A stretch of 64,000 nucleotides of DNA, from contig FN648707.1 of the NCBI GenBank assembly GCA_000310025.1, positions 667,522 to 731,521 on the forward strand. The letters run 5' to 3'. The DNA comes from Ectocarpus siliculosus. Lineage: Eukaryota; Sar; Phaeophyceae; Ectocarpales; Ectocarpaceae. Made by a program: the position numbers and the translations under genes. Below the pieces are notes generated by a model. That model was not told where the DNA came from, did not search any database, and was given only the letters and a program-made list of their open reading frames with translations. Positions 12,822 to 25,199 of this stretch are shown here, one piece after another (the first letter of the stretch is position 1; each line of letters begins with the position of its first letter).

Positions 12822-13360
12822 CACTCACAGTAGACCGTTGTCTGACGAACCTGCCTGACTCTCGCTTCCAAAGACACTTTTGAGAGGGTGGGGTTACTGT
12901 TCTGCACTTCCTACACCCCGGCCTCCCCGCGGCAACCCCCGGGGGGGGGTTGTACTCATAGTCGTGCATGCCGCAGTCGTGAGACCATTGACCTCGCATC
13001 CCTACAAAGCCGGGACGGAGCACGCCGGGTTCTCACCGGACCAGGCTCTCACATCACCAAGCGCGAAGCTCCGTGACGTATTCGGCGAGTCGCATGAAGG
13101 GTGCGCTGCATCCTGCTAAGGGTGTTCGGCATCTTGTGCTTACTTCCTTGCGTACGGCTGACAGCTGCGTATGACTTAATTTATTTTCGGGTGCTTTCAC
13201 TTCCAGAGACACTTATAAACACTGTGTAACTGCCTCGAGGATGCTTGACCAATTTAACACAACGTGGTGCGATCATCCCCCTTTGCGCGGAGTGAGGGTT
13301 CTCCACCCCGCACAACATGATCTACTCGACCACCATTATGGTTACCGCCAAAAAAAAACG
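12822..13360 (+). repeat. X repeat element, right copy at first gap
   Basis: Direct repeat of 11810-12340 with scattered substitutions. It starts immediately after the N run, so the gap may hide the rest of a tandem pair or an assembly duplication of a single element. Confidence 0.8.
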
Positions 13361-13469
13361 GGGAAAAACGGCTGTTCCATCGAAAACCCGGGGACACGCT
13401 GCATCTGACCCAGGAAAACGTCCACTTCGTATAACATAGGCCCCAATCGAGCCTCGGCCAGAATAAGCG

Positions 13470-14300
13470 GTCGCCACGTGTATCCGATCATGATCAGATC
13501 ACGGAACCGGGTGATGACGGAATCATGACTCGTGGTGACGACCGGTTGATGACCCGATCACTGGATAGTGATCCGGTATGACGTGGTCTTGATTCAAGCT
13601 AAACCAGGCGATGCTGTTATGTACCCGTTGAAAATAATTGAGAGAGTCATGGGTGGTTTTGGACATCTTGTCGCCCCGACATGATGTAACCCATGCCTCA
13701 AAAAGTCCCCCCCCTACCGTAGCATCGTGTTCTATCCCTTCAACCCGCATCAAATCGATTACAATCAATCCAATTCTGGCGCTCCCGAACAGTCCTAGAC
13801 CTCTGCGTTGGCAGGGAGTGAAACCCGCGAAAAAACCTAACGTTATCATCCACCCTTTCGCAAACCCACACGATACGCGCTAGATTGGTGGAAATGTCTA
13901 CTACGTTGATGTTCTGGCAATGACCCTAGGTTGGTGTTTATGGGATGGTTTCTATGTAGCTGGCCTAGGTGCTAGGCTGACGTTGATGCGATATATCCAT
14001 GCAGCCCATCGCGTCGTGGTTGCGCAACAACAGGGTGATGATATGATCATGTCTCGGTTATGGTCCACGCATCCTGACCCAGTCGTGACACGATCACGAC
14101 TCCGTGTTGACACCATCTTGGATGGATTCCACAGTCTGGCTGAAAATTCCTGCTGAAGCGAGAAACAACACAGTGATTGGGTCATGATTCGATCATGACC
14201 CAATCACTGGGCCATAACCTGGCCGTGATGCGATGGTGACCTAGTCGTGATCCGATCATGATCCTATTATTACCGGGAGGCGAGGGAGGCGATCACGATG
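13470..14300. repeat. GATCATGA-rich element upstream of block 2
   Basis: Dense in palindromic words such as GATCATGATC and variants of GGTCATGACC, followed by a unique-looking core (about 13775-14130) and more such words. The core matches 35730-36030 (GTTGACGTTGATGCGATA, CCATCGCGTCGTGGTTG). The left end matches 29200-29345. No coding capacity recognised. Confidence 0.7.
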
Positions 14301-14818
14301 ATGAGAAACCCCACGATGACGAGATAACCCCATAATGCACCCTTTTGGTACATCAAGTCCATTTTTTATATATTCGGTCAACACAGAGCGCGCACCGGTT
14401 GGGCAGGCCACGAATGCGGCTCAGCCGCGCTCGTTCGTGACCAGTTTTCACCCGCACGGCCCCAGGCGGCAGTGCTTAATTAGATCGACACATTCGAAAC
14501 GGTAGCCGCCGAGAAAGGTGTGGGCGCACTCTGCGCCACTCCGTGTGTAATACATTCGAAACGGTAGCCGCCGAGAAAGGCGTGGGCGCACTCTGCGCCA
14601 CTCCGTGTGTAGTAAACATCAGTTTCCGATTGTTCACCGTGTCGAGTCTACACGCCAATGTTCGTAGCGAGGTCGTCACCATTTACCATTTACACTTCAC
14701 CCGTGCAGCGGAAACACCGCACGCTCGGCCGGTTCCTCATCGCCTGCGTTCTGCACGATCTCCCTTCTGCCGCTGATTATCTGGTGTGCGTATGTTTGGA
14801 TTTTAACACTGATCGCAG

Positions 14819-17800
14819 AAGCCGAGCCAGGTGCTTTCATCTCACGGACGTCGGGCGGTGGCGGTTTGGGTTGTGTCGGCCGTCGCCATCATGGCAAGTG
14901 AGAGCATCGACACATCTCGACAGGACCAAACCCGCATACCGCACCAGAGATGGATGTAAAATCAAGGTGGTAGGCAATCTATTGAGCGCCAAGCGCAATG
15001 CGTCGAGAGTACACCCCCCCGCGGGAGGACTATTCGGAGTAGAATACAGTGAAAACACCATGAAGATCTCCGGCACAATTGAACTTGAACTATTCCCGAG
15101 GCCTTGAGTAGCACCCAGCGGCAGTGGTACGCAAGACACCAACGACCATGTCGTTCGAAGTGTCTGTGCACTTTGCTGCGAATTTTGATGGATATTGCTC
15201 GGTACCTGATATTCTTCTTGCCCAGGACAAGGTCATTAGAGCAAGGACTTCGCATGAGAACCCCACCCCGGGGTGATAATGCCTAGTGGTAAGGAGTTTC
15301 GTACTCTACACCACCTTCTGCTGCTACTACTGCTTCTGTAGTACAGCTTCTTGGTGGAACCACGTCACATCACACCACACCCTTCCAATGGGTTCGTTTT
15401 GTTTCTGTATCTTCGCAGATAGATCCCGGCTGGCTGTTCTACAAAGCAGCGGAGAAGGCGAAGTCACCCGACACGTCTTTCGTATTGACGGTGAGGCGGG
15501 TGTCATTATCTTTCAACTTGGACTGGCTTCCATGTCGGAAGCGATCGTCTGCCTGATGCCGTAGCCATCCAGAAACGCTGCTTTAATGCTACCGTTGCTT
15601 CCCCAACGTTGTCAGATCTTGTTGCCGGTAAGTATGCACATAGCTTTCTGGCGTCAGCTACGGGATAATTTTTACGACGTAGGGACAAACACTGGGTGTG
15701 GGCGATTTCATGCTGCTCTCGCTATCTTTGCGGGTGGGAAAAATGGATGTAGGTAGCGGTTCAAGAGGCGCGCATGGTATCGCCGAGGGGACAAATAACT
15801 ATAATCTATGGACTACACGTACAACAGCATCGTGAGATCAAAGCGTCACCACACCACCAAAGCCCTAGGGCTCGTGCAAGGCGACCAATGCTCGCCGGCT
15901 GACGCGCAAAGTCCACGCGAAGCAAGCGCGACTGACCCAATATGTTTTGTGATGTATTGTTTCCTCCCCCCTGTTCGATGTTCAGAACTACAAGTACCCC
16001 GACCTCTGGATTTGCCCGTGTCCGTGAACTACGGCTGCGACGAGTGGGAACTCGAGGAGGAGTGCGTGGATTCTGCGTGGATGACCGAAGGGGGCGTACC
16101 GGACGCGGTGGTCAAATTGGACAAGCTCCACCAAGAAACGACCGAGGAGCGACAAATCAATGCTATCCCTGACTAGACAAATTACTACAGCGAGGGAAAT
16201 GAGCAAGAAAACGTGAGCGTCGAATTATCCCCTCGTTCCTGAATGACATTGTATTTCTTGACCATTTTCGGGGCGACGTTTTCCCATGAAGGCTTGGGTT
16301 GCTGGCTTAGAATGTACGGTGGTGCTGTCCTTCCGCCATTTACATGAAATAACGATGAAACCAAACCCAGATAAGGGGTACGGGTGGGTGATATACCTCA
16401 TGCAATGTCGAAAGGTGAACTGCATATTTTCCATAACCGATATCTTCATAGCAAGAAGGGTGTCAGTTCTCGGCAACAGCTTTCGCAACAACATCGCTCA
16501 GTGTCTGCAGTCAGTCTCCTTGTTGCCGATGGAGCAATCGAGGTCGATACCAGTCGGTCGACAAGACTTTGGTACGTCGCTGCAGCTTCTTTAACGACAA
16601 AACACGTGTAGACCGAGTCGTGTACCGTGCGAGGGGTTACCCGGACTACCGTACCGAAAAACGCCTTTTGTGTGGGACACATACAAGCCACCGTTTCGAC
16701 CTCAATTTTTGGGTCCACGGTAGTCGCTCACAAACCCGAGGACTGCCCGAAATCGGTATATAGGTAGTTTAAAGAATACCAGCTCGAAACGTCAAGAGCT
16801 GATGTATTCTTGACCGTGGTACGTTCCCCTTGTGGCAGACCCCTTCGCGTACTTTCCTTTATGCTTGCTCCATGCGACCTTAGCATCGTCATCCACGAAA
16901 TGCAAGAGCGCATCCAATTCAACCTTGCCGCAGTTGTATGGTGCTATCCGCTGTCCGCCCTATGTTATAGCCTTCAGGAGTAAGCTTCAACGAGCCGTCA
17001 TGCGTGTAGCATCGCATTTCCATAACCTAGGGGGCGCTCGCGGGTGAAATCGCGAGACGTCTGCGCATCTGAGTATCTAAACTTGTCTCGACTGTACTCG
17101 AATCTTCCCCAGCTCTTCTGGATTCGATCGCGTCAGATCTCGTCATCGTGTGGTTCGTAGGGGAGAGGCCACTGCGTGATCTTCGAGACATCGGCTGCGA
17201 TTGACTTTGTTGGACAAGAACGGAATCCCCACGAGTACCTGGATTGCATCAATGTAGATGTGAGTTTCTTGGAACCGCCGAAACACGGCACTTTGTTGAC
17301 CACGAAACACATCATGTTTATGTTTTCACGTTCAGTGAGGTATCAGATACTGCCGCCAACGCCTACAGCTACGTCTGTTTATCACGTACGCACACGTCTC
17401 TGTGAACCTCGTCTTTATTGTCGTTGGCCACCCAATCGATTTCGAATTGCGTACGCCCACGTCACGATCGAACTGCTTGGCAGTACACCAACGTTTTGAA
17501 AACCAACGTTTTGAAGAATTTGTCTTCAAGCCTAACACATTGGTGTTGGGTTCCACGTTGAGTGGTTGCACCACCCCGTACGATTCCGTGACACGCAACT
17601 GTCTGCTGGAGCGAATAAAGCACCGACCGAGGGGGCGACGGATTCCCGCGGGCAAAGATTGACAATCCCCTCAATGGTCTCAACAGGTCACACGCATTGA
17701 GCGTATGGGGCTAGATGTTGTATAAGCTGACGCATGGAAGCAGTAAATCGCCTTGCACCTGTCGGAATGGTCGCGAACGATCTCTCTGAGGCTACTTGGG

Positions 17801-19605
17801 TTGGAAACTGTCCTCCGGGCCACCGTTCGTACCGCTGTCCCGGCTGTATCACCCCGACAACCATACGCCTTTCGTTGAACAGATGTACTGGTACCCCGGC
17901 GGCAAATTTTGAAACTCCACGACGCGCGTCGCCGAAGGGGTAGAGTGGGAGGACCACAGGTGAAGAATACGTCTTTGTTGTGACTTTCCCCGACATGGGA
18001 TTTTCCAATACGGTACGGTAGTCTATATCTGGTACCAGAACCTTTTTCTGTCGTGGGTTTGCCCATTAGATCAACTGGTCACGGGAGATGTATGTGTCTT
18101 GCTATACAAGGAGATGAACCTCAAGGAGCTGTGTCCCTCACGGTGCATTCGGAAGGTCTCAAATATCAACAAGCATTTCCCGCCCCCCGTCTTGCGGAAG
18201 GGAGTGGGTTTATGGCTTCCTGAGCGACCCCGAAGGCCCCACAGCGATTTCAACAGGAGTAAAGCCAGCTGTATCACGAATACGTCCAACACCCACATCT
18301 TCAACACAATCGTGAGCAAACAATTATCACACTGTCCTTGTCCAGGGAGGAGAAGGTCTTGGTGGGTGGCTATGTGCGGGAAGTGTTCAGCGTATACGTG
18401 GGTTGCCGCGACGTAGTATCCACTTTGCTTTTCACCCTGCTTCGGGCACAATTCCACCGGACCAACGAAAAACCCTCTGTTTATCATCCAAGCACGTGTG
18501 CACTATCACCATCGATATGCAAATACCATTGGCCATGAAGAATCTTCACATGCATTGGTTAGTATTATCCCACTGACCAGCCAGCAGCGATCTAGTGTGT
18601 TCAAGAGAAACGATTTTCCAAACAAGTCGGCAATATTCGGGTCACGATGCTGTGTTTCTATGCGCGCTTCGCGTGCTTGTGCTATCGGCGTGTCAGGGCA
18701 TTTGCTTTACCATCCAGAACAAATTTATGTCGGATCACATTTCGTCGTAAAGAGGCGCTATTCACGTCAGACCTGCAACTGCGAGTTCTTGGTAAGTTAT
18801 CGCTGCGCTGTTGTTGCCGTTGCTGTCATCGCTGGTGTCCTACCTTTGCTGTTGCTGTTGCTGTTGTTGTGGTTGTTGTTGTTGTTGATACTGATATTGT
18901 TGTTGAGTTGTTTTCGTTGTCCTGCGAAACCTCTGGCGCTTCTCGTTCGACCGCAAGTGTGCTTCAACAATGCAGGTGAACCCAAACATCACAATGCCAT
19001 ACGCCCAGCTGTTTATGGAGATGAAGCAACAGTTTGACTCTTGGGGGATCATCACAGAGTCAACAGTTTGACTCTTGGGGGATCATCACAGAGTCCAGCC
19101 AGTACGAGTTCGCCGAGATGTTCGGGAACATTGGCGGCTTTTGGGGTGGGTCAGACCAAACACTTCACTAGATAGAGTCTCGCACATTGTTGGTTTCGTT
19201 CTCACCCGTGTGCTTAGGCTATGAGAACACACCTTGTAGCCTAGCGACTCGCGAGAACTCGTGGCGATGAATCTGGTGAACGTGTAACGACCGCGCACGC
19301 TCAACGAACGATTAAACCCGTTGTCGACGTTGTCTCAGCCGCCACTCACTCCTTCCGCTCGCCCTCACGCCCACACATCTTCTTCTCATATTGTGGCCCT
19401 TATGCTTCGTCGCGGCCACTCAACACATCCCCATCTCAAGCCTCGCACCTTCAAGAAGTCAGTCATCAGGGGGGCCGAACGCGCGGCGGGTGATACCAAA
19501 GTGATCGCGCGTGCGGCGCCAAACAGACGCTCCAGCTCAAGGAGGCATGCGGCCGCGGTAGATGGCTTCGAAGAATCAGAAGAAGGGCCGCCGTGGGAGC
19601 GATAA
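14819..19605 (+). pseudogene. Two-pass membrane protein paralog 2, disrupted
   Basis: Exon remnants match the paralogs: 14819-14897 (79, one base short), 15226-about 15271, 15423-15490 (68), 15986-16212 (227 against 243), 17188-17259, 17883-17959 (77), 18201-18311 (111 against 118), 18697-about 18770 (3' end and donor lost), 18976-19145 (170 against 136) and 19377-19605. Lesions: a frameshift and a TAG after NAIPD in the long exon, TTT-TGA in place of TTT-GGA in the 77-base exon, a 7-base deletion, a 34-base tandem duplication (19027-19060 and 19061-19094) just before the second membrane segment, a final acceptor changed from CACAG to CACAC, and a frameshift in the last exon. These are many independent hits, so a dead gene is far more likely than sequencing error. 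Confidence 0.8.
18846..18906 (+). repeat. Interrupted (TTG)n microsatellite in intron of paralog 2
   Basis: TTG/CTG-type repeats with interruptions, in the same intron as the pure TTG run of paralog 3. The greater degeneration fits the dead state of this copy. Confidence 0.8.
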
Positions 19606-20549
19606 CCGGCACAACGACAACAGCCACCCCAGTCAGCCACCAACTGGCAGGACGCGCGCCGCTCCTGACTTCGTCCCCATAGGAGGGTAATTGGCTTTCA
19701 CGCCTTGAGGCCGACAGCATCCCGCGACTGACAAGGTGGGTAATGTCAGGACATCGAAAGTGGGGGAGCCATGAATGTAGAGACGCGTAGCCCGTTCCAG
19801 ACAAAGCAGAACTTGGTTGTCCATTGGCGGTGGTGCCATGAGTGACGGGGAAGGGGTTCATGTTTGCTTGATGGTTGCGCTCGAAATTGTATGTCGGCTT
19901 GCGTTTTCAAAATCGCCGTACCAGAGTGGCAATAAGCGCTGATTGCAGATTCATGCTACAATATTCGTTACGTATCAACGATACCTTGATCGCTGCTTCT
20001 GGACTACATAATTCACCTTGGTGTACTTTGTCGTTCCACCAGAAACGATTTGGGCGCATTTTCCGCTGGTGCTTTGCCGTGTAATGTTTGTATTACTGCG
20101 TCCATGCGATAGATCCCACAGCCACCGCTTAACCTTGCCCCATCCTTGTGCAGTAGCTCTGCTCCTCTGGTGCGCGCGGGATGTTGAACATACGTTCCTT
20201 CCTGGATGACACAAAACGGTCTTGTTGCGACGAAACATTTTCGAACAACATCGACCAGCTCTCGCCACCAGGGGAGTGTATTGCGAAGAGCAGGCAACAG
20301 CTCCAGCATGTTGCATCACGGAGAAGATTTGTTCTTCTTCTGGCTTTGGATGTCGACTTTTTGGAGGGCGGGGTACCACACGGTGGTGTATATATGGAAG
20401 AAATTCTAGGTGGAACGAGGGCCCCGAAAAGATGTTGGCTGCAGCCCGGGTAGAGTGTGTGCGGTATAGGGGCGTCAAGGACAGTATTGAAGGTGGGACG
20501 TGCGCAATGGACCACAAGTTTGGAGTTTGGAATTGGTTCTAACGTTTTG

Positions 20550-20960
20550 CGATGGTAACGAGAGTTCGCGGGGCCGGAAACAGAACTTGATTGGGGAATG
20601 ATGAGAGGTTTAGGTGTGTGTCTTTAGGGCCTTCATTGTTGTCAGTTTGAATGATAGTGTTCATATGTAGTGCTTATTTCAATGAATGGTGTACCATGCT
20701 TGTTTTTGCATGGATTCTTTGCATCGCCACGCGCTGGTGGTGGAGCTGCTTCCGTCCTTCGTGATCAGTCTACCAAACAGAACAAGACAACAGCATTGCT
20801 GTTGTTCCAAGAGATTAATGAACAGGCGGGAGCTTCACCAGGGTCTGGGTCTTCAGGGATTGCAATACGCGTGCAAATATCCTACACTGCAGGGGCTCAA
20901 TCCCGTGTGTCCTCTTTCCCCTTTTTCTCGTTGTCTTGAATGAGTACTTTCTTGGGAGTT
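20550..20960. other. Non-genic spacer
   Basis: Nothing recognisable. Short open frames have no domains and no convincing splice context. Confidence 0.4.
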
Positions 20961-20964
20961 TTAT

Positions 20965-21240
20965 AATATGGTCACTAGTCCGGCATATCAAATAGTAGCC
21001 GACCAAGTGAGGGGATCCTTGTCCAAACCACTGCAATATTTGGCTGCAATTTTGCCAACGATGGGCGACCACGGGCATGCCCAAAGTACTAATCACGGTG
21101 GGCTGCCCACGGCTGCCCGTGAGCCACCCATCGTAGGCAGAATCAAGCGAAATAGAAGCTCACCATGAGCACCCCATAGCGACGCAGTCGGATTACCCTG
21201 TGTTTGGCGCGGATGGGTCGAATTTCGTTTTCGTATGCAT
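20965..21240. repeat. Inverted-repeat element, copy A
   Basis: Matches 51260-51520. It carries GCCAACGATGGGCGACC near 21053 and a reverse-oriented GAGCCACCCATCGTAGGC near 21121, i.e. two arms of an imperfect inverted repeat around a GGGCTGCCCACGG core, followed by a shared flank (AGCGACGCAGTCGGATTACC, GGGTCGAATTTCGTTTTCGT). Possibly a MITE-like element. Confidence 0.55.
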
Positions 21241-21586
21241 ATGCATATGGTCCATGCACAACTATTGTCAAATATTTCCCCAGCACCAAGTGGCATTTTT
21301 CGCGGGGGTTTCTGTTTCGAAATCCGACAAACACCGAAAAACGCCCCGTCTCCAGCGCGCACGTCGCCGTTGTTTTAATATTCATTGCCGTTTCATTTTT
21401 ATTTTTTCCCGTCGTTGACTCATTTTTCTTGAATGTGCTACGGTATTGGAAGGTACACAGTAATCGTGTTTGACCATGGTTGTTTGGCGTTGTCAGTTGC
21501 GACGACGTGACGTCGTGCTAGATTGGGCTTATGCCGAGGCATGTGCCCTAGAAGGTCTGTTCAGTGTGCAGACGATCCGCGAATTG

Positions 21587-21812
21587 GCTTTGAAAGCGAT
21601 AATCAAGAGAACGAGGACAACGGAAAGCAACAACAACCTGCACCTGTAGTCGGACAAGAGAGTTCCACACAGACTGCTCAAAGATCGTGTGTACTTGGGA
21701 TCTTCTTTTGAGTTGGCTTTGAAAGCGTTTAAATCAAGAAAAAGAAAACAACGGAAAGCAACAACAACTGCACCTGTAGTCGGACAAGAGAGTTCCACAG
21801 ACTGCTCAAAGG
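21587..21812 (+). repeat. Two-unit tandem repeat, about 125 bases apart
   Basis: Units begin TTGGCTTTGAAAGCG at about 21584 and 21713. Both contain GGAAAGCAACAACAAC, CTGTAGTCGGACAAGAGAGT and GACTGCTCAAAG. A third, inverted copy lies at 7800-7930, so this is a dispersed element. Confidence 0.8.
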
Positions 21813-22199
21813 TGTTTGAGTCTGAAGGAAGTGGTCAAATCTCATTACAATACAGTCTCGAAATTATGTGTACAGTGCAAGATTGTTGGCAGCCAGCGTC
21901 ATCGCCCCTGGAAACCTAGACGCCATGAGCTGTACATGCCACACGAGATGTGACCGAACAACAGATGGGTGCAAAGAAGTCGAAAAACACGTCCTCCGTT
22001 TTTATTCGCTCGCCACGATGAAGCGCTGGATGAAAGAGGGAAAGTACAAGTACTCACTTCCAGCGGCATGCACCTACAGTAAGCACGAGGTAAATCACTT
22101 GTTCTACGGGATGTAGGAGGACGAAGAGCAGTTTCAACCCATGAGACAGATGCTTTCTTCAAAACCAATGGGCTTGGTATACAGCAATATACGACGCGG

Positions 22200-23400
22200 C
22201 CCGATATTTAGCCTGGTGCCCTGTGGTTCGGTGGGTCAAATCAGTTTCGTAGAAGATTCCAGGAACCAGTTCAAGAGAACCGAAGAAAACGAAATCCGAT
22301 CGGATGAACGGAGGGTCCTGTCACACACAACACGCACACGACAACACCGTAGAGGAAGCACGGGGAGGTCACACAGGCAGGGATTTCAGGAGAACGGAGG
22401 GGGAGGGAGTATTGGGAGAGAATCACCTGCACGGGGTCAGAAAGGCCGCACGTCTTGAGTTTCACGTTTGAATCGGGATGCGACCGCACCACCGTTCAGG
22501 GCGGGGGAACCGCGGTATCGGGATCTCAAAGTTTGTTCTGTTTGATCTTTTTTTTTTTTTCGTGCAACCAACACATGTATTTTCTCATACACACCAACAC
22601 AGGGAACACACGCCCACACCACCCGCGTCCCGCCTGCTGCACCTCTCTACACTCCGTTTCCAGCTGGATATCGGGGAGGAAGCAACCGCCGCCCAAGTGC
22701 CCATCACTCTTCGAGCGTTAACGAGAGAAGGGCGATAATGTGGTGAGTGTCCATGTCCTGCGTGGGTATATCGTCAGGCTCAGGTTCGCACGCATATGGT
22801 TGGCGCCGTTGTGTTGCTCTCTCTCGCGAGTGGACGTGCGTGTGGTACGCATAACACGAGGCGACCGAAGACTTCCGCAGGCATACGCTGTTCATAGGAG
22901 CGAGGGCTCATGGAACTCTCACTCAGGTATCGCTGATGATACGGTAGTTTCAACTGAACGTGTGCCGATCAGAGCGTATACCGGCCCATCTCGACAAACA
23001 GCACAAAGTATCTCCGTCTCTTCACACCGCGACTTCCCCGCCTAACTGTGCTTGCACGAAAACTAACCTCTTCACATGAAGCCATCTCGTTACACGTACT
23101 ACCGACCTTTGCCCAAATGTAGAATACGACTATACGTACTGCCGTAGCCTGGAGACCAAATCTCAAAAGGGGGGAGAGAACGCGACATCACCATTTAGAC
23201 TAGGTACGTTTGGCCGGAGGGCAGGCGGAGAAATACAGTGTGGCCTCTTGGGTCTCGGTGGTGGGTGTAACCCCGGCTACATGCATGTATGCATACCGCA
23301 AGAAATCATTTGCCGATGGCAGGGCCTTCCCAATGGAAACCATGGAACACCTCTAGAGCCCTAGCCTGCATGCAGTAGTCTAGTGCCGTATGGGATTCGG
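22200..23400 (+). repeat. R1 repeat family, near full-length copy
   Basis: Plus-oriented partner of 9395-10600, from GGTGGGTCAAATCAGTTTCG to the CCATGGAACACCTCTAG region. Internal landmarks are GGAGAACGGAGGGGGAGGGA, GATATCGGGGAGGAAGCAAC and TAACCCCGGCTACATGCATG. No coding domain was seen, though a poly-T run near 22550 lies inside. Confidence 0.65.
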
Positions 23401-24930
23401 TGTGTAAATAATGTTGTAGTATAATCTACATTATGCATGGCTCCCTTCGGGAGTTAGATGACGACTTGCCTCCAGGGGCGACGCAAGACGACATGGTCAA
23501 TCAATCGCGGTCGCATCGTTGCATCTCAACGTAAATCACGTTCGGTTTTGCGTACGTACAACCTGCAGAATTTGCCTGGCAATTTGCGTGAGCCGATTTT
23601 TAGTACAACCTGCAGAATTTGCCTGAAATTTGCATCATGTGCGGTGTATCTTATTTCTCGCGGTGACCTTTCGCGAGTGCGGGAGTGTGTACTTTTTGGC
23701 AATTACGAGTGACGACGTCTTGCTTCAGGGGCCTTTGCTGCAGGTGCTACTGCTGTATTTCGCTGCGTTTTATCAATATCCCTTCTTGTGTTCGTGTTGC
23801 GCATGGTCTGTGGGACTTGTGTGCGTCGCACAGGAATCAAAACACAAGTCTTCCTGTTCTACGTAGACAATATATATGCAACGGAACGTATATATTTCTG
23901 CGAAGAGGGTTTCTTCGCGCTGAACACATTCATTCCCGGGGCATAGAGCCAGTATTGTTTCAACGCACAACAAGCGCCAAGGGTGACCGGTGGTCCTCGG
24001 GCGCGCGCGAAAAAATGTACCGACGACCCCCCTGCGTGCCCCTGAGAAGGAAGCATTAGAAAAGACTCGCTTCCTCTGCCAGCGGAAGATATCCCGAAGC
24101 ACAAAGACAGGCGAAATGATTATGTATAGACGTACAGACTAGGCTTTAGGATCACATTCAAAGCCAACTACGTGGTGGGTGTATCGTGAAGTATGGCAAA
24201 ATGCACACTTATTATAATATAGATAGGTATTACATCAGAGAAAGAGTACCCGTTCAAGATAATACCACTGTCGAACAGGATGTGATGAAGTCTTTTCGTC
24301 AGTGAATGGGAAAAAACCGGCTGGATATTGTACAGCAGTGTTGGGCTGATTTAGGGGCGATTGAAGCCTGTACACTGAATTTTTATTGTGATGCCAGCAG
24401 GTGCTGATTCACAAAGCCCTCTATGGATGCCAGCAGGTGCTGATCACCGAAACCCTGTACACATAAAATACCACAAGACATCCCCTCCTTTTTTTTGTGG
24501 ATCGAAAAGAGTATCAGAGAGTATATCCGATAGATTTTACTTTATATCATATTCTTTCCCCGACTGTTGTACACGGGATGACAAAATGAGGCACAGAACT
24601 TTAACATTATTCTTAGGTTTTCTCATGATCGTCAATCAATGTTGTTGTTGTTGTTGTCTTCACATTCAAAACCGTTCTGATCTCTCTCTACCCAGTACCT
24701 TCGTATGTCCGTACTGATCCAACACTCGACGCGGTCGATTCCCGTGGTCAAAGGATAACTTACCCTAAAAAGGTACACTCAAATAAACTGGCCCCGAGGG
24801 GTCCGCAAGTCAATAGAAATCAACGACAGATATTCTGGAATCCTCCACTCCCTCTGCGCGCTATGCGAGGTATCAACTGAGACTAGGGGTCACTGTCATG
24901 GGCCGGAGAGAAAGAGGTACACCCCCTTGG
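23400..24930. other. Non-genic spacer with small direct repeats
   Basis: No gene recognised. It contains a direct repeat of ACAACCTGCAGAATTTGCCT (about 23560 and 23607), a repeated GACGACTTGCCTCCAGGGG-like stretch at 23460 and 23706, and a ~34-base tandem pair GATGCCAGCAGGTGCTGAT at about 24391 and 24425. Confidence 0.4.
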
Positions 24931-24969
24931 TTCAATCTTGGTACTTCACAACGCAAGCAGAGACAAGGC

Positions 24970-25110
24970 CATCTGGCACAGAAAAAGAGAGAAAAAGAGA
25001 AAAAATAAAAAATGGAAACAGTAAGAAAAAAGTAAACAGTAAGAAAAAAGAGAAAATAAAATGAAAATAAATGAAAAAGAGCGAGGACAAAATGGGACCA
25101 GGCCGAAAAT
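24970..25110 (+). repeat. Purine-rich A/G low-complexity tract
   Basis: About 140 bases almost entirely A and G, with a repeated GTAAGAAAAAAGTAAACA-like unit, next to the 3' side of the LINE. It translates to a Phe-rich shadow on the other strand that is not a gene. Confidence 0.7.
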
Positions 25111-25199
25111 AACAAGAAATAAGAGGCAGAAACAGGCACACGGTGGAGAGACCACGAACGAACAAGCAAACACGCAAACATGGCCACTAACGAGCGATA

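Larger units (their letters stand above)
14370..20550 (+). repeat. Segmental duplication block 2
   Basis: Plus-oriented copy of the block seen at 36290 and 52790. The start (GAGCGCGCACCGG, then CGTTCGTGACCAGTTTTCAC) matches block 3. The part at about 14490-14605 has a local ~60-base tandem duplication (GAAACGGTAGCCGCCGAGAA twice) absent from blocks 3 and 4. Intron and 3' flank similarity continues to about 20550. Confidence 0.75.
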
